Source: an uncultured Bacteroidia bacterium (GTDB lineage Bacteria; Bacteroidota; Bacteroidia; Bacteroidales; F082). Taken from it: 46,365 nucleotides of DNA. Below are positions 16,959 to 25,531 of the stretch, one piece after another. The DNA lies in the NCBI GenBank assembly GCA_902794155.1, contig CADBGN010000011.1:1-46365 (forward strand). Reading direction: 5' to 3'. Positions within the stretch are counted from its first letter, which is position 1; each line of letters begins with the position of its first letter. The notes beneath the pieces were generated by a model, which worked only from the letters and a program-made list of their open reading frames with translations, did no database searches and was not told the origin of the DNA. Position numbers and translations under genes: made by a program.

Positions 16959-18073
16959 AGCTCCCCTCCTATCTCTTTGACGCAGCCCTTCTCCACCTCG
17001 AAAATCTTGTGGTCGATGTTGGTGTTTTCAAACAGTTTCTCCACTCTACCCTGTTGTGTGTCAGTGATAAATACCTGACCAAAATGCTCGTCACCAACGA
17101 GGCGCACAAGTTTCATCACGCGTTGGTCGTCGAGCTTGTCGAAAATGTCGTCCAACAAAAGTATGGGTTTATAACCAATCTTTTGATAGTTGAACTCGAA
17201 CTGTGCCAAGCGAATCGACACCACAAACGACTTCTGCTGTCCCTGCGATCCGAAGCGCTTCAACGGATGGCCGTCAAGAGTAAACTCCAGGTCATCCTTG
17301 TGGATGCCCACATTGGTATAGCCCGAATAGCTGTCTTGTTGCAGGCTTTCCTCCAACAATTCGTACAATGGCTTTTCATCCAGTCGCGACTGGTAGATAA
17401 CGTTTACCTTCTCCGTGCCGCCCGAGACAATCTCATAGTAATGCTGGAAAATGGGCAGAAACTCCTCCAAAAAGCGATGGCGCTTGGCATGGATGTCGTC
17501 GGCATGCTGAGCCAGCTGATCTTCCCAAAGTCGGAGCAACTCACGGTCGAAATGACGGCTTTCTGCAAATTGTTTCAGCTGCATATTGCGTTGCAGCAAG
17601 GCACGATTGTATTTCAGCAAGGCATTGAGATACAAGGGATCAAACTGCGAAATCACGCCGTCGATGAACTTGCGGCGCAGGTCGCTACCTTCATTAATAA
17701 GGTCACGGTCGTAGGGCGAGATCATCACCAAGGGAAACTTGCCTATGTGGTCGGTTAAGCGGTCGTATTCCTTCTTGTTGAAACGGAACGATTTCTTCTG
17801 GTCACGTTTCTGCACACACGACACCAACTCGTCATCCTTGCCATCGTGGGAATACACGCCATGGATGGCGAAGAAATCCTGCTCGTGGCGGATGTTCTGC
17901 TTGTCGGTGGCGCCAAAGAAGCTCTTGCAAAACGAGAGGTAATAGATGGAATCGAGGATGTTGGTCTTCCCTGCCCCGTTGAGACCCACGAAACAATTGA
18001 CGTTCTCCGAAAACAGCAAGTCGGCCGATTCGCAGTTCTTGAAGTTGGTCAGTTTGAGTTCGTGGAGATACAT
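16955..18073 (-). CDS. recF: RecF recombination/repair ATPase
   Basis: 372 residues. Walker A is GLNGAGKTN (from residue 30), after the typical opening MYLHELKLTNFKNCESADL. The ABC signature is FGSQGQQKSF and Walker B is PILLLDDIFDKLD, both in the last third. RecF binds single-strand gaps with RecO and RecR to load RecA. The neighbour DUF721 gene is in the same operon, as is common in this phylum. I see no TAnnTTTG box in the 100 bases upstream, which are filled with repeats. Confidence 0.96.
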   Translation of the reverse strand: MYLHELKLTNFKNCESADLLFSENVNCFVGLNGAGKTNILDSIYYLSFCKSFFGATDKQNIRHEQDFFAIHGVYSHDGKDDELVSCVQKRDQKKSFRFNKKEYDRLTDHIGKFPLVMISPYDRDLINEGSDLRRKFIDGVISQFDPLYLNALLKYNRALLQRNMQLKQFAESRHFDRELLRLWEDQLAQHADDIHAKRHRFLEEFLPIFQHYYEIVSGGTEKVNVIYQSRLDEKPLYELLEESLQQDSYSGYTNVGIHKDDLEFTLDGHPLKRFGSQGQQKSFVVSIRLAQFEFNYQKIGYKPILLLDDIFDKLDDQRVMKLVRLVGDEHFGQVFITDTQQGRVEKLFENTNIDHKIFEVEKGCVKEIGGEL

Positions 18074-18086
18074 ATTGTTTTGGCTA

Positions 18087-18173
18087 AGGGACGGGGGACT
18101 GCGGGACTGCGAGACGGTATTTCACAAGAGCAGTAGCCTTGTCCCGTGTCTCGCGTCTCGAAGTCTCGTGTCA
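18087..18173. repeat. Inverted 7-8 base periodic repeat cluster
   Basis: The left arm has GGGACTGC-type units (GGGACTGCGGGACTGCGAGAC around 18095-18115). The right arm has GTCTCGC/GTCTCGA units (about 18141-18171), roughly the reverse complement. It fills the gap between the recF start and the porQ stop and could fold into a long imperfect hairpin. Confidence 0.6.
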
Positions 18174-18174
18174 A

Positions 18175-19224
18175 TTAGAACTTACTAAGGTCGATTCGGA
18201 GTGTCAGGAAGTTGGGCGAGCCCACGATATTGTTCCTTGAGCGGGCATAATCGATTTGGAAGGCCTTGATCCTCACACCAAAACCGGCAGAGAAGCCCAC
18301 CAAACTACGTGCCTCGGGCACACCCATTTCGCGGTGCGTTTCATAGTTGTAGGACGCCCTCAAGAAGAGATTCTTGCCGATGGCCAACTCACCGCCAATC
18401 AACAGATGGCAACCCAAATTGGTGAAAAATTTGGCAGCCTTTGAAGGCTCCTGATATTGGCCCGTGATGGGGTCGTAATATCCAGCCAAGTCAAGCGGGT
18501 CGTCATAGAGTTTGTTCCAATGCTGTATGTCCTTGTAGCCCATGACGATGGTCAGCGGCAGGTGATCAAGTTTCTTAGAAGCCATGAAATCCAGGGAGAA
18601 AGGCAACCACTTGTTTTCCACATTCATCTCTTGTGAAAAGAGTTGCATTCCAATGTTGCGTGCAGCAAGAGTGAATGCCCAGTTGGAATACGACCAATAA
18701 GTGCCTGCCACATCCACGCCCAAGGCACCCGCACGGCCTGCTTCATATTGCACGCCGGCATATTTCAAGTTGGCGCCGATGCTCCATTTGTCGGTCAGCT
18801 CACGACCCCAGCCGAGGGTGACGGCGTAGTCGGAGACATTAAAGGTACTACCATCGGTTTGGCCGCTTTCGGAAGCATACTGCATCGCACCATAGTTGTA
18901 GTATTGCACCGAGGTTGCAAAGCTGCCCAGGTTCTCGAAAGTGTGGCTGTATTGTGCCGTGGCGAAATTGGTACCTACATTGAAATCACCAACATACGAT
19001 AAGGTCAGTTGGTTATTCATTTCGGGCGAGATGGCCGAAGGATTGAATACGGCCGTCTGCAAGTCGCCGTCATGCACGGGCAACGGCAGTCCTCCCAAAG
19101 CCACCACACGGGCCGAGTTGGCATCTGTCAAGGCACGATACAAACCATTGCTCACTTGTGCATTGGCTTGCAATGCGAGGACTGACAGCACCAAAGAGCA
19201 TATAACGTAGATAGTTCGTTTCAT
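18175..19224 (-). CDS. porQ: Type IX secretion system protein PorQ
   Basis: 349 residues from the ATG at 19222-19224. Signal peptide MKRTIYVICSLVLSVLALQA ends at NAQ. An outer-membrane barrel follows, opening with SARVVALGGLPLPVHDGDL and NPSAISPEMNNQLTLSYVGDF. It ends in a terminal Phe (LRIDLSKF). This is the PorV/PorQ type of barrel from the type IX secretion system, which moves C-terminal-tagged proteins across the outer membrane in Bacteroidota. The first candidate Met, nine codons upstream, would place residues before the signal peptide and is rejected. It lies downstream of nusB on the same strand. Confidence 0.82.
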   Translation of the reverse strand: MKRTIYVICSLVLSVLALQANAQVSNGLYRALTDANSARVVALGGLPLPVHDGDLQTAVFNPSAISPEMNNQLTLSYVGDFNVGTNFATAQYSHTFENLGSFATSVQYYNYGAMQYASESGQTDGSTFNVSDYAVTLGWGRELTDKWSIGANLKYAGVQYEAGRAGALGVDVAGTYWSYSNWAFTLAARNIGMQLFSQEMNVENKWLPFSLDFMASKKLDHLPLTIVMGYKDIQHWNKLYDDPLDLAGYYDPITGQYQEPSKAAKFFTNLGCHLLIGGELAIGKNLFLRASYNYETHREMGVPEARSLVGFSAGFGVRIKAFQIDYARSRNNIVGSPNFLTLRIDLSKF

Positions 19225-19281
19225 AGATTCATATTTGTAGGATAACGGCACCTATTTCATTATTATTGCACTGATGTGCAA

Positions 19282-20235
19282 TTATTTGTCCACCAATCCC
19301 AAGCCCGTCTTCACCAGCCTGCCCTGCTTTTTCAGCTCGGTCGAGAGGCGGTCGAGCATGCCGTTGACGAAACGACGGCTCTCAGGCGTGCTGTAGAACT
19401 TGGAAATTTCGATGTATTCGTTAATAGTGACCTTAACAGGGATGGAATGGAACTCAACAAACTCCGTCAAAGCCATGAAAATCAATATCTTGTCCATCAA
19501 AGCCAGACGGTCGTAATCCCAATTGGAGATATTAGCCTTCACCAACTCCATATACTCGTCGGCGTGAAGGATGGTCTTTTCGAAAAGCTTAACGACAAAT
19601 TCCTTGTCCTCAGCCTCATCCTTGTACACTGGAGGAAGCAAACTGGAGGCATCAAAACTGGTGGGCAGCTCACTGATGAACTTCCAAAGCAAATAAACAG
19701 CCAGTTGATAGTCACTGTTATAGGAAAGCTCACGATCGGAATAATAGTCGTAAAGCAAGCCGTTCTCCGGCATGTATGTGTCGATTACCGAAGCCAAGAA
19801 GCGCTTGTCGTCGCTGAAACTGTCCTTGCCATTGTTCATGTACTCCTGATATTCAGGCGTCTCCGTCAGTTTCACAAACATATTACGAATGAAGTCCTCA
19901 CGAGAGTCGGTCCAGTCAATTTTATATTGATCAACGAGTTTGTTCAAATGCTGGTTCTCGTCCAAAGCCTTGAGGATCCTGTTGTCGACAAACTTCATGT
20001 TGGGATTCAGGTCCTCCTCGGTCGGGAAATGCTTTTGCTTGTTCTCCTCGATGCGGCGTTCGGCAAACTGCCTGATTTCGACCCAGAAAGAAAGCTGACA
20101 AACAAAGAGCTTGTATAAATCATCAACCCCTGCGAGCAATAGTTTCTCGGCTTGGGGCAGGTTGGAGCTTTCGGATTGATGATAGGCGTAAATTGATTGT
20201 AACGCCTTGACTCTCAGAAATCTTCTATTCAACAT
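19282..20235 (-). CDS. nusB: Transcription antitermination factor NusB (long Bacteroidota form)
   Basis: 317 residues from the ATG at 20233-20235 (MLNRRFLRVKALQSIYAYHQ), placed by the -7 box 30 bases upstream. Family NusB proteins have about 140 residues. Members of this phylum carry a long N-terminal extension, and the conserved helical core here is at the C-terminus: NWDYDRLALMDKILIFMALTEF and PVKVTINEYIEISKFYSTPESRRFVNGMLD. NusB binds boxA RNA with NusE in rRNA antitermination. A 7-bp hairpin follows the stop (19265-19282) but lacks a U-run. The extension contains a predicted charged helical region (QFAERRIEENKQKHFP). Confidence 0.92.
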   Translation of the reverse strand: MLNRRFLRVKALQSIYAYHQSESSNLPQAEKLLLAGVDDLYKLFVCQLSFWVEIRQFAERRIEENKQKHFPTEEDLNPNMKFVDNRILKALDENQHLNKLVDQYKIDWTDSREDFIRNMFVKLTETPEYQEYMNNGKDSFSDDKRFLASVIDTYMPENGLLYDYYSDRELSYNSDYQLAVYLLWKFISELPTSFDASSLLPPVYKDEAEDKEFVVKLFEKTILHADEYMELVKANISNWDYDRLALMDKILIFMALTEFVEFHSIPVKVTINEYIEISKFYSTPESRRFVNGMLDRLSTELKKQGRLVKTGLGLVDK

Positions 20236-20265
20236 ATTGATTGGTCTATATGGGAAAATAATTTG

Positions 20266-20273
20266 CAAAGATA
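20266..20273 (-). promoter_or_regulatory. -7 promoter box for nusB
   Basis: TATCTTTG on the minus strand, 30 bases upstream of the nusB ATG; it divides nusB from the divergent Dabb gene. Confidence 0.65.
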
Positions 20274-20308
20274 AAACAAAATCCTGTGCAAATACAACAA
20301 AAATGGAG

Positions 20309-20316
20309 TATTTTTG
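20309..20316 (+). promoter_or_regulatory. -7 promoter box for Dabb gene
   Basis: TATTTTTG, 20 bases before the ATG at 20337. It excludes the longer ORF beginning at 20286, which would start upstream of the promoter. Confidence 0.65.
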
Positions 20317-20336
20317 CGGCATCAACGACAATCGCC

Positions 20337-20654
20337 ATGACAAAAGTTTTGAAACACATCGTAATGTGGAAATTCCTCGACGAGGCCGAAGGACGCACTC
20401 GCCAAGAAAACGCGCAATGGATGAAGAACCACTTGGAAGCCTTAGTAGGACAGATTCCCGAGCTGCTCAGCGCAGAGGTGGGTATCAACTGCAAGGACTC
20501 GGCGGCGGCTTACGACGCTGTGCTGACGGCAACATTTCATTCCTTTGAGGCAATGGAACGTTACAAGAACCATCCGTTGCATCAACAGATAAGCCAATAC
20601 TGTAAAAAGGTCAGGAAAGACCGGGTCGCGTGCGACTATTTCATTGAATCATAA
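20337..20654 (+). CDS. Dabb-family (stress-responsive alpha/beta barrel) protein
   Basis: 105 residues, a single dimeric ferredoxin-like barrel: MTKVLKHIVMWKFLDEAEGR at the start, then LLSAEVGIN and FHSFEAMERYKNHPLHQQI, and CDYFIES at the end. The His of KHIVMWKF and the YKNHPLH segment are the usual Dabb features. Dabb proteins are small soluble dimers seen in stress responses and some enzymes; the substrate is unknown. It has its own promoter and stands alone, with rubrerythrin downstream under a separate promoter. Confidence 0.85.
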   Translation: MTKVLKHIVMWKFLDEAEGRTRQENAQWMKNHLEALVGQIPELLSAEVGINCKDSAAAYDAVLTATFHSFEAMERYKNHPLHQQISQYCKKVRKDRVACDYFIES

Positions 20655-20714
20655 GGCATAAAGCGCTTTCAATAGATTTTTTTCAATAAGTCACGCCATG
20701 TGTAATAAAAACCC

Positions 20715-20722
20715 TATCTTTG
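20715..20722 (+). promoter_or_regulatory. -7 promoter box for rubrerythrin
   Basis: TATCTTTG, giving a leader of about 45 bases to the ATG at 20776. Confidence 0.65.
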
Positions 20723-20775
20723 CGTTTCTATCCGTCAAGAACAACTAACTCAATATCATTAAATACAGAACATCT

Positions 20776-21324
20776 ATGAAGAAAAAATTCATCTGCCCCA
20801 TCTGTGGGTATGTACACGAAGGTGAGGAAGCCCCTGAGCGCTGCCCCCAATGCAAGCAAATCGTCGAATGGAAAGTCGTTGACGAAAGCGCTGCCCTGAA
20901 TTTCGTCACCGAACACGTCGTCGGTATCGCCAAAGGCACTGGCGACGACATGATCAAGGACCTCAACGCACACTTCATGGGCGAAGCCACAGAAGTCGGC
21001 ATGTATCTGGCCATGAGCCGTCAAGCCGATCGTGAAGGCTATCCCGAAATCGCCGAGGCATTCAAACGCTATGCCTTCGAAGAGGCCGAGCACTGCGCCA
21101 AGTTTGCCGAACTGCTGGGTGATGTGGTTTGGGACACCAAGACCAACCTCTACAAGCGCATGATTGCCGAATGCGGCGCCTGCGAAGACAAAATGCGCAT
21201 CGCCCGCGTGGCCAAGGAACGCAACCTCGACGCCATCCACGACACCGTCCACGAAATGGCAAAAGACGAAGCCCGCCACGGAAAAGGCTTTGAGGGATTG
21301 TATAAACGTTATTTCGAAAAATAA
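20776..21324 (+). CDS. rbr: Rubrerythrin with N-terminal rubredoxin domain
   Basis: 182 residues. The rubredoxin-type iron site comes first (Cys7, Cys10, Cys23, Cys26 in [10 protein letters not shown] and CPQC), then the four-helix diiron domain with [25 protein letters not shown] and the C-terminal [17 protein letters not shown]. This order is reversed from classical rubrerythrins and is found in anaerobes. The enzyme reduces hydrogen peroxide in the cytoplasm. The ferritin gene follows after 82 bases that hold an inverted heptanucleotide repeat. The pair suggests oxidative-stress and iron handling. Confidence 0.94.
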   Translation: MKKKFICPICGYVHEGEEAPERCPQCKQIVEWKVVDESAALNFVTEHVVGIAKGTGDDMIKDLNAHFMGEATEVGMYLAMSRQADREGYPEIAEAFKRYAFEEAEHCAKFAELLGDVVWDTKTNLYKRMIAECGACEDKMRIARVAKERNLDAIHDTVHEMAKDEARHGKGFEGLYKRYFEK

Positions 21325-21327
21325 TTT

Positions 21328-21393
21328 GGAATGATGAATGCTGAATGACCTCCGTCAGGAACATTCAGCATTCCTAATTCCACATTCCGCATT
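21328..21393. repeat. Inverted heptanucleotide repeat (ATTCAGC word)
   Basis: Left arm GGAATGATGAATGCTGAATGA (21328-21348) and right arm CATTCAGCATTCCTAATTCC through CATTCCGCATT (21362-21393) are inverted, with a 7-base period. The same word and the same CCACATTCCGCATT end occur at 26460-26546. Confidence 0.7.
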
Positions 21394-21406
21394 AAAACTT
21401 AATACT

Positions 21407-21919
21407 ATGATTAGCAAGAAATTAGCAAAAGCAATCAACGACCAGATCAATGCTGAGATGTGGTCGGCCTATCTCTATCTGAGCATGTCGCAAGACATCT
21501 ACGCCAAAGGTTTCCATGGCATCGCACATTGGTACAAGGTGCAGTTCCTCGAGGAACAAGCCCACGCCGCCATTATGATCAACTACCTGCACGCACAGGA
21601 TGAGAAAGTCGTCCTGGCCCCCATCGCCAAGGTGCAGACCAGTTGGAAGAGCGTCCTGGCCACCTTCGAAGACACCCTCGCCCACGAGAAGAAAGTGACC
21701 GCCATGATCAACAACCTCTGCGATATCGCCGATGAAGACAAAGACCGCGCTGCCGCCAACTTCCTCGCCTGGTTCATCGACGAGCAGGTGGAAGAAGAGG
21801 AGAATGCCCGCGACCTCGTGCGTCAAGCCAAGATGATTGGCGACCATATCGGTGGCATGATCATGCTCGACAAGGAGCTGGGTGCCCGCGAGTACCACAC
21901 TCCTGCCCCGCTGAAGTAA
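21407..21919 (+). CDS. ftnA: Bacterial non-haem ferritin
   Basis: 170 residues from the ATG at 21407. All ferroxidase-site residues are visible: Glu17 (INAEMWSAYLYLS), Glu50 and His53 (FLEEQAHA), Glu94 (AHEKKV), Gln127 and Glu130 (DEQVEEEENA). It stores iron in a 24-subunit cage. An in-frame ORF extends upstream through the heptanucleotide repeat, but it adds residues with no family match. The gene probably depends on read-through from rubrerythrin, because no -7 box lies in the gap, and a strong terminator follows. Confidence 0.95.
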   Translation: MISKKLAKAINDQINAEMWSAYLYLSMSQDIYAKGFHGIAHWYKVQFLEEQAHAAIMINYLHAQDEKVVLAPIAKVQTSWKSVLATFEDTLAHEKKVTAMINNLCDIADEDKDRAAANFLAWFIDEQVEEEENARDLVRQAKMIGDHIGGMIMLDKELGAREYHTPAPLK

Positions 21920-21942
21920 AAACTAAATTGTTATTGACCTTG

Positions 21943-21980
21943 AAGAGGGTGACTAAAAAGTAGTCATCCTCTTTTTTTGT
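21943..21980 (+). terminator. Rho-independent terminator after ferritin
   Basis: AAGAGGGTGACT (21943-21954) pairs with AGTCATCCTCTT (21962-21973), with one G-T position and a 7-base loop, followed by TTTTTTG. Confidence 0.85.
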
Positions 21981-22050
21981 ATACCCAGGGTTAAAGGGGA
22001 GCGAATAGTTTGTTTTGCAAAAAAACACTTTTACTTTATCAAAACTATTG

Positions 22051-22058
22051 TAATTTTG
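22051..22058 (+). promoter_or_regulatory. -7 promoter box for small AT-rich operon
   Basis: TAATTTTG, 29 bases before the ATG at 22088. It probably serves both the small membrane protein and the glycosylase. Confidence 0.6.
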
Positions 22059-22087
22059 CAATCGTATGATTAGAGAAGAGGACTTTT

Positions 22088-22468
22088 ATGAAAACAAACA
22101 AAAACAGGGGTAATAATGCCTTACTAATAATGCTGGTAACAAGTCCTATCTGGATTATTTTGTTAGCGTTGCTTGTGAATTATTTAGATGAAAGATACTC
22201 AGCTCCAAAAGTGGAGAAGGTGCGTAATTATCCAAGGTATGAATATCCAGATGATACCATTTTAGCTCACCCGGAAAGAATCCCTAAAAAAGGAGAATCA
22301 ATTATGCCAAGGGTAAATAGCTATGATGGGAACAATGGAGTAGTCTTAACTTTACCTGGTGATAACAAGATAAATACCAACCTGTCTTCTGAGGAAATCT
22401 TAGAACAATTAGACTTTGATTATCAAGATGTCTACGATTACTATGGTGGGGCTGAGGAATTATACTAA
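22088..22468 (+). CDS. Hypothetical single-pass membrane protein
   Basis: 126 residues. One hydrophobic helix lies at about 11-31 (ALLIMLVTSPIWIILLALLV) after a Lys/Asn-rich start, so the C-terminal 95 residues probably face out of the cytoplasm. That part is polar and acidic, ending DFDYQDVYDYYGGAEELY. No family is recognised. Base composition is clearly more AT-rich than the ferritin and rubrerythrin genes, as is the next gene, so the two may have been acquired together. The gap to the next gene is 25 bases. Confidence 0.6.
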   Translation: MKTNKNRGNNALLIMLVTSPIWIILLALLVNYLDERYSAPKVEKVRNYPRYEYPDDTILAHPERIPKKGESIMPRVNSYDGNNGVVLTLPGDNKINTNLSSEEILEQLDFDYQDVYDYYGGAEELY

Positions 22469-22493
22469 TCTATCTTATCTTCATTAAACTGAC

Positions 22494-23000
22494 ATGAAAA
22501 AGAATGATTCAACTATTGTAGAAGGTTTTCCTCCACTAATGTGTCATGAGCCTCGAATATTGCTTTTGGGAACAATACCAGGGAAGAATTCTATTAGTGC
22601 CAATGAGTATTATTATGATAATAGCAATCGGATGTGGAAGATGTTGGCAGAATTATCAACACAAAAATTGCCTACAAATTATACCGAGAAAAAGGTGTTA
22701 TTAGAACACTTGCATGTCGTACTTTGGGATTATTATCAGTTTGTTAAGCGAACTAATAGCACGGATAAAGGTATCCTAGAAGGAACTCCAAACGATATTG
22801 TTGGTTTTGTTAGAAAAAATCCGACTATAACAAAGATAGCCATAAATGGTTATGGAAAATACAAAGAGTTTGGAGAAAAACTACAAAATCAGTTCGGACA
22901 ATCCATCAAAGTGTTTCGTTTGCCAGAAACAAGCGGTCTCAACGCTTCTTGGACTTTAGAAAAACTGTGTAAGGAATGGAGCGTTGTGTTTGAACTATGA
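22494..23000 (+). CDS. Uracil/hypoxanthine-DNA glycosylase family protein
   Basis: 168 residues with the family 6 (hypoxanthine/uracil-DNA glycosylase, HDG) pattern. GFPPLMCHEPRILLLGTIPG comes at the start, then YYYDNSNRMWKML, where relatives have the catalytic or base-contact Asn, and RLPETSGLNAS in place of the usual LPSTSPAN motif. It probably removes deaminated bases from DNA. The second motif is altered (TSGLNA), so activity is uncertain. It lies in an AT-rich pair with the upstream membrane protein. Confidence 0.8.
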   Translation: MKKNDSTIVEGFPPLMCHEPRILLLGTIPGKNSISANEYYYDNSNRMWKMLAELSTQKLPTNYTEKKVLLEHLHVVLWDYYQFVKRTNSTDKGILEGTPNDIVGFVRKNPTITKIAINGYGKYKEFGEKLQNQFGQSIKVFRLPETSGLNASWTLEKLCKEWSVVFEL

Positions 23001-23053
23001 CCTGTTGAAGCTTCGCCTCAGCATTTGCAATACGAGACAAAAGTTAAACAAAT

Positions 23054-24085
23054 CTATAGTTCCCCTGCCATTTTCTTGGCCCAGTATTCCTTGAACACCT
23101 CGTAGTTCTTTTCCAAGAGCGTCGGTGTATCAAGGCTGTAAGGGCACTTGCTGCTACATTGCTTGCAGTGCTTACACTTCTCAATCATCTTCATCTTCTC
23201 GGCCCATTCCTCAGTGAGATAGACACTATACGGTGCGCGCTTCAAGAAAAGACTCATACGGGCACAGTTGTTGATTTCAATGCCAGCCGGACACGGCATG
23301 CAATAGCCGCAGCCACGGCAGAAATCACCCGACAATTCGGCACGTTCCTTCTCAATCTTGCGCCATGAAGCGGAAGACAGCTCTGGCTCGTGGTCTTGGT
23401 ATGAGAGGAACTCATCCAACTCGCTCTCGCGCTGAATGCCCCAGATGGGCAAGGCATGATCGAACTGATTGAGGAAAGCATAGGCCAAAGCCGAGTCGTT
23501 GATAAGTCCACCCGCCAAGGCTTTCATGCAGATGAAGCCCATATTGTGTTTAAAGCATGCCTCCACAATCTTCTGATCGTCCTCCGAAGAGAGATAGGAG
23601 AACGGATATTGCAGCGTGTCATAGCAATCACGCTCGATGGCTTCCAAAGCCACATTCTGGCGGTGGTTGCTGATGCCTATGAAGCGCACCTTGCCTTGGC
23701 GTTTGGCCACCTTCATGGCATCATACAAGCCTTCCTTATCACCTGGTCGGGGGCAATAATCGGGATTATGGAACTGATATAAATCCAGATAGTCGGTCTT
23801 CAGGTTTTTCAAAGTGGTATGAAGGTCTTTCCAAAAATCTTCGATGGTGGTGGCAGCCGTCTTGGAAGCAATGATGACTTTTTTCCTTCTGTCGGCAAAG
23901 GCCGCGCCGATTTTCTCCTCACTGTCGGTGTAGAACCGCGCCGTGTCATAAAAATTAATGCCATTATCGTATGCCTTATGCAGCAGATACACGGCTTCCT
24001 TTTCGCTGATTCTCTGAATGGGAAGGGCTCCGAAACCATTCTTGTTCACCTTCAAGTTGGTTTTGCCTAATGTAATGATCTTCAT
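23054..24085 (-). CDS. Aldo/keto reductase with two C-terminal 4Fe-4S motifs
   Basis: 343 residues from the ATG at 24083-24085. The aldo/keto reductase barrel shows the usual tetrad region: NFYDTARFYTDSE (Asp and Tyr), IIASKTAA (Lys) and LYQFHNP (His). The C-terminus has two cysteine clusters, CRGCGYCMPCPAGI and CKHCKQCSSKCPYS, typical of ferredoxin-type 4Fe-4S binding. Such proteins are common in anaerobes and their physiological substrates are largely unknown. The upstream TTG start falls within the -7 box and is rejected. Convergent with the glycosylase gene. Confidence 0.9.
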   Translation of the reverse strand: MKIITLGKTNLKVNKNGFGALPIQRISEKEAVYLLHKAYDNGINFYDTARFYTDSEEKIGAAFADRRKKVIIASKTAATTIEDFWKDLHTTLKNLKTDYLDLYQFHNPDYCPRPGDKEGLYDAMKVAKRQGKVRFIGISNHRQNVALEAIERDCYDTLQYPFSYLSSEDDQKIVEACFKHNMGFICMKALAGGLINDSALAYAFLNQFDHALPIWGIQRESELDEFLSYQDHEPELSSASWRKIEKERAELSGDFCRGCGYCMPCPAGIEINNCARMSLFLKRAPYSVYLTEEWAEKMKMIEKCKHCKQCSSKCPYSLDTPTLLEKNYEVFKEYWAKKMAGEL

Positions 24086-24103
24086 AACTACCTGATTTTG
24101 GCA

Positions 24104-24111
24104 CAAAAATA
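24104..24111 (-). promoter_or_regulatory. -7 promoter box for aldo/keto reductase
   Basis: TATTTTTG on the minus strand, 18 bases upstream of the chosen ATG. Confidence 0.65.
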
Positions 24112-24175
24112 CAAAAAGAATTTAAATACACCAAATTCATGGAGAAAAAAACATTTCAAGTCGACTTGATACACA

Positions 24176-25525
24176 TTACGCCCAAAGCAAGAGTCCGCCA
24201 CAGATAATCAGTCCCGTGACAAACAAGTCGATGATGCAAAAACCCATGATGTCCTTGGCATTGAGCTTGGCGATAGCCAAAGCAGGCAAAGCCCAGAAAG
24301 GCTGGATGAGGTTGGTCCAGGCATCGCCCCAAGAAATGGCCATGCCCGTCAAGCCAGGAGCTACACCTAAGGCGGCTCCTGCCGTAAACATAATGGGTGC
24401 TTGAATTGCCCAGTGGCCACCACCAGAAGGCACGAACATGTTCAAAATAGCGGCACAGAAGAAGGTGAACAGCGGATAGGTCTTTGGCGTGGAGATGGAA
24501 ACGCAAGCGTTGCTTACCACTTCACCCAAGCAGATGCCCGACTCTCCTACTCCCGTGATGATGCCCATGATACCCGCATAGAACGGAAACTGAAGCAGGA
24601 TGCCAGCTGCACCACCCACCGACTTACCGAAGGCCTTGACGTAAGCCAAAGGCGTGCCGTGCAAGATGACGCCCAAAAACAGGAACAACATAATGACGGC
24701 TCCAAGGTCGAAACTGCCACCTTTGACGAACAGTTTGATAACGAGATAGGTTAAGCCCAACAAGGCTATGATCCATGAGAGCACACGGCTGTTTTCAAGC
24801 TTCTCGGCAGGTGTCGAGGCCTTCGGCGCAGGTTTGGGTTCCTCCTCAAACAGCAACGAGGGCTCAATGGTCACCACATGCTCGCCTTTGGGATGCATCA
24901 ATGCGTTGACCACCACAATGGCCACGATGACCACTGCCACCATGATGAGGTTCTGATAAGCTAAAATCGTCTCACCAACAGGTATAGGTTGTGTGAGTGT
25001 GCCATTGGTAACTTTCTCAAGGTTAGACTCCATCGATGCCATGGTCAGCGGGATGGAACCCGAGAGGCCGGCATGCCACACCACGAAGCCGCTATAGGCC
25101 GAGGCGATGAGCAGACGGTAGTCCACGCCTTTCAGCTTCTTGGCGATCTCTTTGGCGAAGATGACGCCCACGATGAGGCCGAAGCCCCAATTAAGCCAGC
25201 AAGCCAAGGCCGAGATGCCCGTCACCAAAGCAATGGCGCCCGCTGGTGTCTTGGGCAGACCCGCCAAGGCGCTGATGCCTTTCTTGATGGCTGGAGCCGC
25301 CGCCAAGGCAGAACCCGTCACCAGTACCAAGGCCATCTGCATGGCAAAGGCCAACAGCGACCACACGCCATTGCCCCAATGCTCGACCACCTCAAGTGGT
25401 GTCTGCTTGCATACTGGCATGGCGATGATGAAGGCCAATAGGGTCAGCACTACGGCAAAGATGAAAGGCTCAGGGAGATATTTCTGAACGAGTTTTACGC
25501 AAAAACGGATGATTTTTTGGAACAT
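24176..25525 (-). CDS. atoE: Short-chain fatty acid transporter, AtoE family
   Basis: A 449-residue polytopic membrane protein opening MFQKIIRFCVKLVQKYLPEP. The family-specific segments are GLPKTPAGAIALVTGISALACWLNWGFGLIVG, YSGFVVWHAGLSGSIPL and NMFVPSGGGHWAIQAPIM. AtoE-type carriers move short-chain fatty acids such as acetoacetate or butyrate across the inner membrane, an activity suited to a fermentative anaerobe. A polar loop (residues about 220-250, EEEPKPAPKASTPAEK) separates two halves. No -7 box is seen directly upstream; the region is filled with GATTTAA repeats, so its promoter may lie beyond or it may be co-transcribed with truA. Confidence 0.9.
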   Translation of the reverse strand: MFQKIIRFCVKLVQKYLPEPFIFAVVLTLLAFIIAMPVCKQTPLEVVEHWGNGVWSLLAFAMQMALVLVTGSALAAAPAIKKGISALAGLPKTPAGAIALVTGISALACWLNWGFGLIVGVIFAKEIAKKLKGVDYRLLIASAYSGFVVWHAGLSGSIPLTMASMESNLEKVTNGTLTQPIPVGETILAYQNLIMVAVVIVAIVVVNALMHPKGEHVVTIEPSLLFEEEPKPAPKASTPAEKLENSRVLSWIIALLGLTYLVIKLFVKGGSFDLGAVIMLFLFLGVILHGTPLAYVKAFGKSVGGAAGILLQFPFYAGIMGIITGVGESGICLGEVVSNACVSISTPKTYPLFTFFCAAILNMFVPSGGGHWAIQAPIMFTAGAALGVAPGLTGMAISWGDAWTNLIQPFWALPALAIAKLNAKDIMGFCIIDLFVTGLIICGGLLLWA

Positions 25526-25531
25526 GGTTGG

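Noticed and set aside
19265-19282. Hairpin ATTGCAC/GTGCAAT after nusB as a terminator
   Set aside because: Seven pairs with no following U-run on the nusB strand; too weak to call.
20286-20336. Longer N-terminus for the Dabb protein
   Set aside because: The -7 box at 20309-20316 lies within that extension, so it would not be transcribed.
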